Part shown: positions 34,946-46,411 of the stretch, piece after piece | How positions within the stretch are numbered: position 1 is the stretch's first letter | How the letters are laid out: the number at the start of each line of letters is the position of its first letter | From: Vitellaria paradoxa | Taxonomy: Eukaryota > Streptophyta > Magnoliopsida > Ericales > Sapotaceae | Assembly: GCA_019916065.1 (NCBI GenBank) | Contig: CM034237.1 | Coordinates: 19,613,752-19,677,751 of the forward strand | Direction: 5' to 3' | DNA: 64,000 nucleotides | The notes under the pieces: generated by a model | Database searches by the model: none | Seen by the model: the letters and a program-made list of their open reading frames with translations, nothing else | What the model was told of the DNA's origin: nothing | Program-made: the position numbers and the translations under genes

Positions 34946-36340
34946 ATGTCTGTTGAATCTAGTTTGATTTCTTATACCACTGATGAAGATTCGAGTGATG
35001 ATGAATTTTTACTTATGGATGATTTGGAAGAAGAAAATGGAGATCCTATTCAACTTGGTTTTTTCATTGTTAATGAAAGAAGTAATGTGGGTAGGACACC
35101 TTGTAGAACATCTATGCTCACCGAAAAGATGTTCACGCTTGAAGTTGTGAATGGTCATCCAACTGTGTGTTATGAATTGTTTCGCATGCATAAACATGTC
35201 TTTTTAAACTTTTGTGATAATTTGAAAGCGAAGGAATTGTTGAAAGATGGGAAAAAAGTTAGCGTTGAAGAGGGTGTTGGTATGTTTCTGAAGATTATTG
35301 GGCACACTTCAAGGCATATCGATATTGCGGATCGCTTTCAAGACTCCACCTACACAGTCTGTAAATGGTTTAAAACAGTTTTACGAGCTGTTTGTTCGTT
35401 AGGCACAAAGATAATCAGTCCTACAAATCGAAATAGTATACATCCATGTCTAAGACAAAGATATTATCCTTACTTTAAGGTTTGCTTTTTCTTTTTATTT
35501 ATTTTATTTTTCATCCATTGGTTAATTAATTATAAGATGCTAAAATAATTCATTTGTTATCACTTCATAGGATTGTATTGGTGCAATAGATGGAACACAT
35601 GTCACGGCATATGCACCAACATCGAGGCAACGATCTTTTCGTGGAAGAAAAACTCAAGTAACACAAAATATGATGCTTGCATGTGATTTTGATATGAAAT
35701 TTACATTTGTGCATTGTGGATCGAAAGGGATTGCTAACAATTCATGAGTATTCATTGATGCAGTCACTAGAACATCAAACAACTTTTCAATGCCATGCGG
35801 AGGTATATTATAAAATTAAAAAAAATTATATGATTACAATCTTATAGTATAACTTTTTTGCAGATCAATTTTACCTTGTTGATACTGGCTATCCAAACAT
35901 GCCTGGATTTCTTGCTCCATACCGAGGCCAACGATATCATTTGCGTGATTATAGTGGACAAGGAGCACCACGTGGAAAGGAAGAGCTGTTCAATTATAGA
36001 CACTCCTCGTGCCGAAACATTATTGAACGTTGTATTGGAGTGTTAAAAGCAAGATTTCCCATTTTGAAATTAATGCCCAATTATCCATTATCTAGGCAAA
36101 GATTGATCCCTACTGCATGTTGCACTGTACATAATTTCATTCGCCAAGAACACGCTTTGGACGCACTTTTTGCACAATATTCATTAGAGCATATGATCAA
36201 TCTTTGAAGATGTGCAAGGGACAAGTCAGAATCAAGAAACTATAACGTTTGATGCAAGTCAAACTGCTAGAATGGGACAAATTAGAGATCAAATTGCTAC
36301 TCAAATGTGAAATGACTATTTGACGACTCACATATGATTG
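34946..36340 (+). pseudogene. PIF/Harbinger DDE transposase, catalytically dead
   Basis: Exon 1 (34946-35479) has an acidic N-terminus, then a helical region with MFLKIIGHTSRHIDIADRFQ and VCKWFKTVLRAV. Exon 2 (35571-35802) has GAIDGTHV, carrying the first catalytic Asp, then QNMMLACDFDMKF. Exon 3 (from 35864) has LVDTGYPNMPGFLAPYRGQ then YHLRDY. It continues with RHSSCRNIIERCIGVLKARF, carrying the third catalytic residue (Glu). Splice sites are GT/AG and keep frame. Breaks: the second catalytic Asp in the usual S-A-x-D-S-R-V motif is Asn, and the Arg after it is TGA. A frameshift lies near 36195, and a TGA near 36308 replaces a Trp before NDYLTTH. It is homologous to HARBI1-type nucleases. 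Confidence 0.88.
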
Positions 36341-36772
36341 TGTAGAGTTGTTATATCATTTTATTTTATATAATGTTGTTTTAGACAATTAATAGTCCTC
36401 GTAATATCATTTTACATTTTTCAAAATGTCTTTAATATGTTACATATATATTTTTTTAAACTAAAAAAAAATTACAAGATTAAGTAAATTGAAAATATTG
36501 GCATTTAAATGAGTATAAAATGTATATGTTTATTAATAGTATTTCAACATGAAATAGTTGTGATTAACTTGTATAATCAAATTCATTTAGAAAATATTAT
36601 TTCAAAATTCTAAACCAAATGCGTTTTTCATTTTTCATTTTGAAAAATTATTTTTCGAAATGGCAAGCCAAATACGTTTTCAGTATTTTAAAAATTGAAT
36701 TTCAAAACAGAAAATAGAAAATAGAAAATAAAAACAGAAAATAGAAAACAGAATCACAAACCAAATGCCACC

Positions 36773-37440
36773 TTAGTATGTGAAAATTTTTAAAAATTTA
36801 TAAAATTTTTTTAAGTTCAATTTTTTTTTTCACCTTAAACTTACAAAATTTCAAATAATTTGGAACCACCTTATAATTAGTACAAAAAGATGCATGTCCA
36901 TTTGATCAAGAAAAAGCATTGTAGCCTATCTCTCTGCAAAATTTAAAAAGGGGTAAGGCTACGTGTGAAGGCAGGCTGATTCCAAATCTAGATATTGAAT
37001 TCGTCAGAATCTTCTTTATATTTTGGAATACTTTGACTATCCTACGATGACATGGAAAGACTTTGACATTAGGTTCACTGCATATATTATTAAAAGACTA
37101 TGACATGGAAAGACTTTTGACATTAGGTTCACTGCATATATTATTATTAAAAGACTCTTCGAAAAGCAAATTGACTAATCCTATTTCTTTTTTCGCAAGT
37201 TAGTGTGCATTTGAAGTATTAAATTTGATAAAAAAAATTAAAAATTTTCACCTTTCTTCAATTTTAATTATTTTTTACCAATTTTTTTACATTTTTTAAA
37301 AAACACATCAATATCGAACATTAAATTTTTTTCTTTCCGAATGGCTCTCCAAATAAGCGAGCACTAATTGTTTAAATTTCCATTATGGCTCCCAAAAAAT
37401 ATATTAAATGTAATTTATTTTTATCTTTTTATATTTTTAT
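36773..37440. other. AT-rich spacer between Harbinger element and MYB duplication
   Basis: No gene. A 53-bp tandem duplication (37048-37100 and 37101-37156) contains GACATGGAAAGACTTTGACATT. Confidence 0.6.
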
Positions 37441-39939
37441 AAAATATTTAAAATATTATTTATTATGGATGAAGATATAATGTGTAAAGACAGAAAATAA
37501 AATACATTTAGTATTTAGTCAATAATAATTAAAACTCATATATGTATATAAATAACATGCATGGTTATATTACATCACTTGAATTCAATTGGCTAGCTGT
37601 CGTTGTGACATACAGGTACTGGTACTTCTTTTCCACTTTGGTCATAATAATCAACCCTCATTTAGAGTTATTTCCTTGTCTGTAAAATTATTTAATGCTT
37701 GTCTTCAAGAATATTAGGAGGCAAATGAATTAATGTCAAACTTGGGATACAGTTTGTTTTGTCTTATTCACCAACTTTCAATAGACAACTATTTTCTAAG
37801 CTTTAATGGCTTAACATGATTGATGATTAACAACTCAACTTTGCAAACAAGGTTCATTGGACTATATGGATACCAAAACCATGACAACAATTTAATGGTT
37901 GGGTATTATTCTTGGAATTACCGGAAACAACGGATTGGTCGTGTTTGGTTTTACATTTACGATTGATAATTTTCGCATAAAATAATGAGTTTAAATTTAT
38001 TTTTTTAGGTAATTAATTAGGGTGTGAAAAGTATATAAGTTTGGTAAATTTTTTAAGTCGAAACAGAGTATAACAAACAGAGTATCTGAGCAGTAGTGCA
38101 GCAGGACGAACCAGCGGCAATTTAGCCACTCTTTGGCAGGTTACTGCCACTAGCTGATTGGCTTGCCCATGGCACCTATGTATACTTCATGTTTGATTTT
38201 TGCATATTCTATGATACCTATGCCAGTAGAATATGAATAGAAGTACTTGATTATAATATTTTTATAATCAGGGATACATGATTTAGCAATGACTAGTATT
38301 TTATTATCTTTTGTTGTGATTGTGATATATTTCTCATCTCGGATTTACACTAGCTTAGTCTAGCATTGTTTTACAGTCCTACCATCATCTTTATGCTTGA
38401 ATTTATTCCTTACATGGGCTAGGGATTGCCCTTTGGATCTTTCAATTTGATCTGTTTTGAAAAGGCTTTCAACGGAATAGAGTAAAGCCCCTCCATTGCA
38501 ATGTTAATTATAAATATGACCATCATTTGGGTAGTAACATGATGCGGAAAAAATTACTTATTTATAAGTGAAAGAAAGTCCCCAAAATTGGTAAGAATTG
38601 CATTAAGTTAAAGCTAAAAATTTTATGAAAAGTGTCTAAAAACATGCTTGAAGGTAAAAATTTGTGTAAATTGTAAATATTTTTGGGGAATAGTTGAAAA
38701 TTGAAAATTAAGAGGATTAGTCAAAAAGTGCAAGTTTTTTATTCTTCTCAATTGCAATCCACTGGTCCATGGAGAGCACTTGGAATTTGCATTAGTGTAT
38801 GATAGTGTGAACTCATTGCATATTATTCATATTTTTTTCGCAAACATTTCTAGTATTTTTCACTTCTATAACTTAAAATAACTCATGACAAGTATTTCAA
38901 CCTACTGAATACTTTGATTCATAATATATATTCTTAAGCTATAACTTGGATCATAGTATATATTTACAAAGATAAACTAAGGTGCTTCAGTTTAAAAAAT
39001 TCACTTTCTAATCTTACTCTTAGTTATTGTGCATAATTTCAAATTAGGGTAGTGAAACATTTTTTTCCTGTTCCCCATTCCCTTCATGGTGTCACATGGT
39101 CATAAAATTTATTTTCTTCCATTTTTATTCCTATTAAACCCAGCCTACTCGATCTTAATTTTCGAATTGTGAAAATTTAAGGTATTGCAATAACTAGCCA
39201 CACTCTAAATCGTATGGAACTTTCTTGTTCTCACTTTAATAGTTATTATATTATTAAACAAAATTACATACCATGTTGCTGTCAAGCACATCAATTAGAC
39301 TACCGCGGGTTTGAATGTATAACATGTTGTAAATTTGTACACAAAGGTTAGCATTAGTTTAAAGATTGAAATGATGTCAAAGCACATGGTTTGACAAATA
39401 TTTAAAGCTCCTAATTTTCTTGACTATTCCGTAAATAAATGTTTTTGCACTTATTAACATCGGCTAGATTTTGAGATTATGTACGACGTAACATACAAGT
39501 TAAATTGCTATAATCAGCACCCACACCCAGTGATGTTATCATGTTGTATATCCTTGACCATCTATATACGCGTACAGAAAAAGCTTCAGTCATCAGCAAG
39601 GAAATATCCCGGTTTAAAGATTGAAATGAGGTCAATGCGGGTGACCTGCTGTAGAGGTCGTTAGTAACCCACATGCATATTTTTATATCCCCACCAACCA
39701 GAACCTTATATATCAGTTCCAAATTATTCGTAGTTGTGATGGTGTTTGTATTATTAATGTGTGTTTGCCCCATCTTACCATATATGAATTTAACTATGAC
39801 AGGAAGAGGATATTCTTAGGATTTACTTAACAATAATTTACATAACTATGCGTATTAGTTTTGTGTTCTATGCACTATGGCCTTGCTCCTTAGCCTAATC
39901 GAGGAGATTTACGGAATATAGTTGTTTTTATTGTTGAAA

Positions 39940-39964
39940 ATATATATATATATATATATATATT
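39940..39964 (+). repeat. (TA)n microsatellite in MYB 5' region
   Basis: Twelve TA units upstream of the intact MYB gene. Copy 2 lacks this tract at the matching site (~54416). Confidence 0.95.
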
Positions 39965-40522
39965 TGTATATAACTATGGTTGTTGAAGTGACCCAAAAGT
40001 TCAATTTTGCAAGCACTAGTAGTTGAAAATAAATGAGCATCGATATCAAAAAATCTTATTATTGTTGAAATTTCTTCGAATTTTAATTCTGAGAAGTGAT
40101 GAAAAGTGAACTCCATTATTTTAATGTCTGTGAAAATTGTAATATATAAATTTCTCACATCTCAAGACAGAGAAAACGTAACCACAACGCTTTTAGAAGA
40201 AACCGATGCTCTAAATTGATGTGGTAAATTAGATTAGTTTGACTGATCGTAGCTCTATTGTCAATAATTAGTTAACTTCCTCCGTGTTATCTGTAGTGAG
40301 GGCAATGGCGGTGAAAAGGAAGTTTCCAACTTCTCACCTCGACCTATATGGGAATCGATTAAAGAAATATTTTAGTGATGTTCTAGGAAGGGCTCCCTCA
40401 TATTTGAAACTATGGTCTGCCCTTTGGACGTTGACACACCCTGAAAAAAAAATTTGAAATGCCCAAACGCGTTCACTAGTAAACTATATAGAAACTACTG
40501 TTTGGAACTCAAAGTTGAGGGG

Positions 40523-40530
40523 TATATATT
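40523..40530 (+). promoter_or_regulatory. Possible TATA box of the intact MYB gene
   Basis: GGGGTATATATTTTCAC lies 44 bases before the ATG and is kept in copy 2 (GGGGGTATATATTCTCAC, ~56286). A start site ~30 bases downstream would leave a very short leader, so a more distal promoter is also possible. Confidence 0.4.
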
Positions 40531-40566
40531 TTCACAGCGAAACAGGGAGCTCAGTTGTGCCAGAAT

Positions 40567-42443
40567 ATGGCTCTGAAGAAAGGGTCCTGGAGTCCTGAAG
40601 AAGACAAGAAACTGACGGCTTATGTAAAGAGATATGGCATTTGGAACTGGAGTAAGATGCCAAAGGCAGCAGGTAGGACACAATTCCATCAGTGGGTGAT
40701 ATGGGTTAATTTTGAAAACCCTCTTGCCAAGTGTCTTTTTTTTTTTTTTTTTTGTATCTGCTTACAAGCATCAACAGATAAACATATCATGACATGCTTT
40801 GTACTAATCGTGTCCTTTCTTTTGAAAAAAAAAAATTATTATAGGGTTGCAAAGATCTGGCAAAAGTTGTAGACTTCGTTGGATGAATTATCTAAAACCA
40901 GGTATCAGCCACGGAAACTTTACCGGAGGGGAAGAAGAAACAATACTCAGAATGCAGAAAGAGCTGGGAAATAAGTAAGCAGTTAATCCATATTTATTAA
41001 GTTATATATCTCCAGTTAGCAAAGTGTGGGCAATTGTTCAGGAAAAATATTCTAAGAAAAATGTTTAATTACCAGACATACCTTTTCTTGAAGCTAATTC
41101 TGATATCTTCTCACAAAAGTTACATTATCTTGGTGATAATTCTGATAAAATTTTCTACCATATAGTATTTTCCATAGTTTTTTTCAGATCCAGTGCTGAT
41201 AGCATGGCATGAACTAGGGTTTACGAAATAGCTACATGGGTGGGAAAATAATCTCCTGTGCCTGCAATCTTGACGATATTTGGATAAACTAGGTTTGTTG
41301 AGTTGATGTTCAGTTACGCTGCTTCAAGAACTTCCGCAAGCATGCTGTACTGATCCTTTGAAATGATAGACACTATGTTATTATACTAAACGAAATTGTA
41401 GCACAGAATCCTTCAAATTTGATGATTGGAAAGGAGTGAGTTTCTTGTCCAAGAGACTCTTTCTCAAACTCAACAAAGCCTGCCTAGGTGAAACTGGTAG
41501 TTTCTTAAAGATTGTTGCTGTGCGATCATGGTGGTGTGGTCTTCTGCCGGTTTACAAATGCGAACTCAGATAGCTTGCAAAGATTTCCACGTTATCTTAG
41601 CTTCTTAAGCTAGAGTTTAGCAAATTAAATTCTAGAGGGATAGAATTTATAGGTAGGTTGGAATGTAACCAAGGGAAAGTCATGCTACCCTACGATATTG
41701 AGGCTTCTAATGGCGGCAGCAATTCAATTTTTTTTTTTTTTCTTATAAGCAAAAGGTGAGGTTAATTTTGTTAAGTATTATATGACCTTTTTCTTTATCA
41801 AAATTTATTTTTTTTTTCCTTGGAAGTTTTTGAGCATGATGTTTTTTAGGCACTTAGAACTACTTGAGAATGTTTGATTTGTAGATATCTTGCTTTCAGA
41901 TGGTCTGCAATGGCAGCTGCACTACCAGGAAGAACAGATAATGATATAAAAAATTACTGGAACTCCCACCTGAAGAAATACTCACAGAAAACAGCTGGGA
42001 CTCAATCACAAGAATCCAATACTACTGTTGAAGTCTTAGCCAACCAAAATGAAATAACTCAATTGAATCATTCGGTTCTTAATAATGCTCCAGAAACTTT
42101 GAGGTCAGAATCATCAGATGGATCCATGAACATCCTGGATTTGGAGTCAACAGCACAACTGCCCTCCACTCTATTGTCACTGAACATGGATGAAAATTTT
42201 GGATCAAAATCCTCTATAGAAGATGTACTTCAAGGTTTACAAGAGCAACCATTGTGGGTGGAAGACTCTTATGTAGAAAATCTCCAAGACATTTTTCTTC
42301 CATACAGCTGTTTGGAGAAGCGGTACCCACCAGAGCCAATTAGTCCATACGTATTCTTCAATTATTCAACCTATGATCTTTGGTTCAACTTCGTGCCAGC
42401 AACAAACATAGATGAACTTGAGGAGCCTTGTGTCCTTTTCTGA
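40567..42443 (+). CDS. R2R3-MYB transcription factor, intact (three exons)
   Basis: Exons are 40567-40672 (106 bp), 40845-40974 (130 bp) and 41900-42443 (544 bp), all with GT/AG borders. They give 780 bp, 259 residues and a TGA stop. Intron phases 1 and 2 and the 130-bp middle exon are the standard R2R3-MYB pattern. R2 has Trp8, Trp28 and Trp48 with [10 protein letters not shown]3 has Phe61 in place of the first Trp, Trp80 and Trp99, and [19 protein letters not shown]. Residues 106-259 form an acidic, Ser-rich tail, a likely activation region. The bHLH-binding signature of R3 is absent. R3 reads [10 protein letters not shown] where the paralogue has [10 protein letters not shown]. The ATG at 40567 is chosen because MALKKGSW is the usual start. 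It should act in the nucleus; I lean to a MYB13/14/15-like group, but target genes cannot be inferred. Confidence 0.88.
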
Positions 42444-42896
42444 GTAGCGGAATTGCGACCTTTTTTTAATTATTTTTTTAAGTGGCACACTTAGGTTTTT
42501 GGTGCTCAAATCAAAGGTTTCATATCGCGGAAAATATTTAAAATATTATTTATTGTGGATGAAGATGTAATGTGTAAAGATAGAAAATAAAATACATTTA
42601 GTATTTAATCAAGAATGATTAAAACTCATGTATGTATACATATAACATGCATGGTTATATTACATCACTTGAATTCAATTGACTAGCTGTCGTTGTGACA
42701 TACAGGCATTGGTACTTCTTTTTCCACTTTGGTCATAATAATCAACCCTCATTAAGAATTATTTCTTTGCATTCAAAATTATTTAACAAGAATATTAGGA
42801 GGCAAATGAATTAATGTCAAACTTGGGATACGGTTTGTTTTGTCTTATTCATCAACTTTTAGTAGAAACAATTTTCTAAGCTGCTGCCATCACCGA

Positions 42897-43240
42897 CCAC
42901 CTCAGCCAATGATATCACATATGAAAATATTAACGAGTTTGTTGACGCTGGGAATATGTAATAGCTAATTAAAATACATGCATTCAGTTTCTAATATTTT
43001 TACATTTTATAAATGAATTTATTAAAAAATTTTACATAAAATATTAAAATAATTTTATAATAAATTAAATTTATCGAATGAGTTACCGGCTGTTAGAAGT
43101 TAAAAGTTTCTCGATTCAATTCTTGTAGTTTGAATTCTTTTGCCATTAATTTTTTTTTTTTTTTTCTTCTTCTTCTTAGAGAAGATTGGTGGATATGGTA
43201 ATTCAATGGTCCAAGCATTGGACCTTCTGCACTCACTTTA
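42897..43240. other. Insertion in copy 2 absent from copy 1
   Basis: Copy 1 reads directly across this point (TTTTCTAAGCTTTAATGG, ~37795). The inserted DNA holds a T-run and (CTT)n near 43150. No terminal repeats or coding sequence are clear. Confidence 0.55.
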
Positions 43241-46079
43241 AGTTCTAATGGCTACACATGGCTCAACATGATTGGTGATTAGCAACTCAACTTTGCAAAC
43301 AGGGTTCATTGGACCATGGATACCAAACCCAGGATAACAATTTAATGGTTGGGTATTATTCTTGGAATTACCGGAAACAACGGATTGGTAGTGTTTGGTT
43401 TTACATTTATGATTGATAATTTTCGAATAAAATAATGAGTTTAAATTTATTTTTTTAGTTATATAAGTTTGGTAAATTTTAAGTCGAAACAGAGTATAGC
43501 AAACAGAGTATCAAAGCAGCAGTGAAAAGCAGAACAATCCAGCGGCAATTTAGCTACTCTTTGGCAGGTTGCTGCCACTAGCTCTGATTGGCTTGCCCAT
43601 GGTAGCGATGTATACTTCATGTTTGATTTTTGCATATTCTATGGCACCTATGGTAGTAAAATATGAATAAAAGTACTTGATTATAATACTTTTATAATTA
43701 GGGATACATGGTTTAACAATGAGTAGTTTTTTGTTGTCGTTATTATGATTGTGGTATACTTCTTATGCTGGATTTACACTAATTTACTCTAGTATTGTTT
43801 ATGCTGGATTTACACTAATTTACTCTAGCATTGTTTTACATTCCTACCATCATCTTTATGCTTGAATTTATTCCTTAAATGGACTAGAGTGCCCTTTGGA
43901 TCTTTCAATTTGATTTGTTTTGAAAAGGCTTTCAATGGAATAGAGTAAAATAATGACCATCATCTGGGTAGTGACGTTATGCGGAAAACGTTACCAATCT
44001 ATAAGTGAAAGAAAGTCACCACAATTGGTTAGAATTGTATTAAGTTAAAACTAAAAATGCTATGGAAAGTGGCCTAAAAATGCACTTGGAGGTAAAATTT
44101 TGTGATAAATTGTAAATATTTTTGGTGAATAGTTGAAAATTGAAAATTAAGAGAATTAATCAAAAAGTGCATAATTTTATATTCTTCTCAATCACAATCC
44201 AATGCTCCATGGAGAATATATGGAATTTTGTATTATTGTATGATAGTGTGAATTCATTGCATATTATTCGTACTTTCTTCGTATACATCTCTAGTATTTT
44301 TCGGTTTCGTAATTTAAAACAACTCATGACAAGTTTTTCAACTTACTAAATACTCTGATTCATAATATGTAGTGTGAGATAATGCTTATTATTTTCCATT
44401 CTTAAGCTATAACTTCAATCCTAGCATTTACAAAGGTAAACTAAGGTGCTTTAGTTTAAAAAATTCACTTTCTAATTTTACTCATATTTATTGTGCATAA
44501 TTTCAAATTAGGGTGAATTTTTTTTCTTTTTTTAAACTGAGAGAATTATGTTTAAAAAGAAGTTAAGAATTATAGCAGTCCTTAAAAACAAGAAAAGAGA
44601 AATCAATGGGGAGATTAGCAAGGGAAGGACTAGTAGGGAGTGATCCTTTTAAGCAGCTGGTAGCTAGGTAATAGGCAGCGTAGTTAGTTGATCTTTTACA
44701 CTAGGAGAAGGTCCAATGCTTGTGAAGTTTCCACTCGCAGATATCCTCCATGATAGGTAAGATCTCCTAAGGGAAGCTGTGATCATTAGACTTAATCAAA
44801 GAGATAGTGAATCACTTTCAAACTAGGCATCATCGAAACTCCAAAGAGTAGCCAGAGAACAAGTAATCCTTATGGCCCAAGCTTCGGCGGCAAGCGCAAA
44901 GGGGACTCAAATGCAACCATACCTGATGTCTAAGACTGCTCCAAGAGAGTTGCGGGTGACAACGGCAAAGGCAAAAGCGGCAACACAATTAAATTTAACT
45001 TTTCTATCAGTTGGTGGCCACCAAAAGGGGGGCTTCATTTCGAGGTAAATGGATAGGGGAGTTTTGACTCTTGTTAACAATGGCTTCCAAGACGTTAGTA
45101 GTGGCAAGGGATGCTATGATGATGGTATCAGTAGGGGAAGAGGAGTGCCATTATAAATAAAGTTATTTCTGGACTTCCAAATCCCCCAACACAAGTTTGC
45201 AATAGAAGAGAAAATCAAATCTGTAAATGGGTTACACTCAAGTCTTGTGAGTAAATTTTTGAACCAATTGGTAAGGCAAGAATAATTTGAGAGGTCTACT
45301 TTGTAGGACAGATTGCTTCCAAACCAGACATTTCATGTCCAAGGGCATTTGAGGAGGGTGTGTTCAACTAACTCTGACTCTAAGTGACAAATGGGACACA
45401 AAGGATCAGTAATGCATTTTCTCCTGATGAGGGTAGCTCGGATAGGTTGAAAATCATTTAAAGCTTTCCAAAAGAAATGCTTGACCATTAAGACAGTGTG
45501 AAAGCTCCGGATGGTAGTCCAAATATGCGAAGAAATTCTGGCTAAGGTCTTGGGAACTCCGGTTATTTTTTGCAATTAGCGAGAGCTCTCTGGTAACCGG
45601 TCTTAACTGTATAGTCTCTATTTTTGGTGTAATGCCACAAAAGTCTATTCTTTGCATTCTTTCTCCATGAAACTGGGATGGACGAATTTTCTTAAGCTTT
45701 ATTTTCACTGAAAGGATTTTTCAAGGCATTGAGATTCCACTGGTAGTTCTCCTCTGAAATGAGATAATTGACTCTAGTGAAGGAGCAATTAGGTAGTTTA
45801 AGGGTGAGAACTTGAAATGAATTTGATGTGGGCAGCCACCTATCTTTCCAAATTCGAACATTATCTCTGGAGACTATATTCCATCTGGCACCAGTGCTGA
45901 GAAGTTCTCTACCTTTGCACAGACACTGCATGCCCCAGGCCTAAGAGGCCTTGTGACTCTTCTCTGACAGCATGGCGCTGGTCTTAGGAAAATAAATGCC
46001 CTTCAAGATTCGAGCCCAGAGCTGGTTTGAATGATTAACAAGCCTCCAGAATTGCTTAGCAAGGAAGGCTAAGTTGAAG

Positions 46080-46286
46080 TATTGGAATATTTGTATTTAT
46101 CTTGCACATGTTTATCTTTAGTAGTTAGAGATAATTTTGAGAGATTGGAGATAATTATGGGAGGTTAGAGAGATTTTATCTTTTTACCTTATTTAGCTAG
46201 TTGTGTATGCATATATATAGATGTAACATTGTACGATGATAGGAATGAGAATATTTCCCTTTCATACCTTTCTCTGATTTTCTTCA
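46080..46286 (+). repeat. 5' LTR of Copia A
   Basis: Begins TATTGGAATATT (the usual TG is TA) and ends TTTTCTTCA. Confidence 0.92.
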
Positions 46287-46298
46287 TGGTATCAGAGC
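46287..46298 (+). promoter_or_regulatory. Primer binding site of Copia A
   Basis: TGGTATCAGAGC, complementary to the 3' end of plant initiator tRNA-Met, starting at the base after the LTR. Confidence 0.9.
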
Positions 46299-46411
46299 AG
46301 GGTTAAAGAAACCCTATCTTTCTAGACCTATAGCCGCTGACTCCTTATCATCTTCCATGTCATCTTGTTTGATCTATTCTTTTTCCCTACTTCACGTTAG
46401 CTTCACCATCC

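Larger units (their letters stand above)
30270..36772 (+). mobile_element. PIF/Harbinger transposon, 6.5 kb, with ORF1, transposase and a captured gene fragment
   Basis: The left end GGGTCCGTTTGGTTTG and the right end (inward GGTGGCATTTGGTTTG) are imperfect terminal inverted repeats followed by AT-rich sub-terminal DNA. TTA lies at both borders (30267-30269 and 36773-36775), with one extra A at the left end. Inside are the two genes expected of an autonomous PIF/Harbinger element: a Myb/SANT-like ORF1 and a DDE transposase, both on the plus strand. Between them, on the minus strand, is a piece of an HD-Zip gene. Both element genes carry stops, so this copy is defective. Confidence 0.88.
37441..42530 (+). 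repeat. Tandem segmental duplication, copy 1 (5.09-kb unit)
   Basis: The unit starts AAAATATTTAAAATATTATT; exactly 5090 bases later, at 42531, the same sequence starts again. The unit holds ~3.1 kb of 5' sequence and a complete R2R3-MYB gene. Homologous blocks can be followed in copy 2 through 44514, 53620-56736, 56740-57072, 61879-62300 and 63400-63540, in the same order. Confidence 0.9.

Noticed and set aside
40555..40872. Single-exon reading of the MYB start as a 105-residue protein
   Set aside because: It reads through intron 1. The GT/AG pair at 40673 and 40844 gives the standard R2R3-MYB junction.
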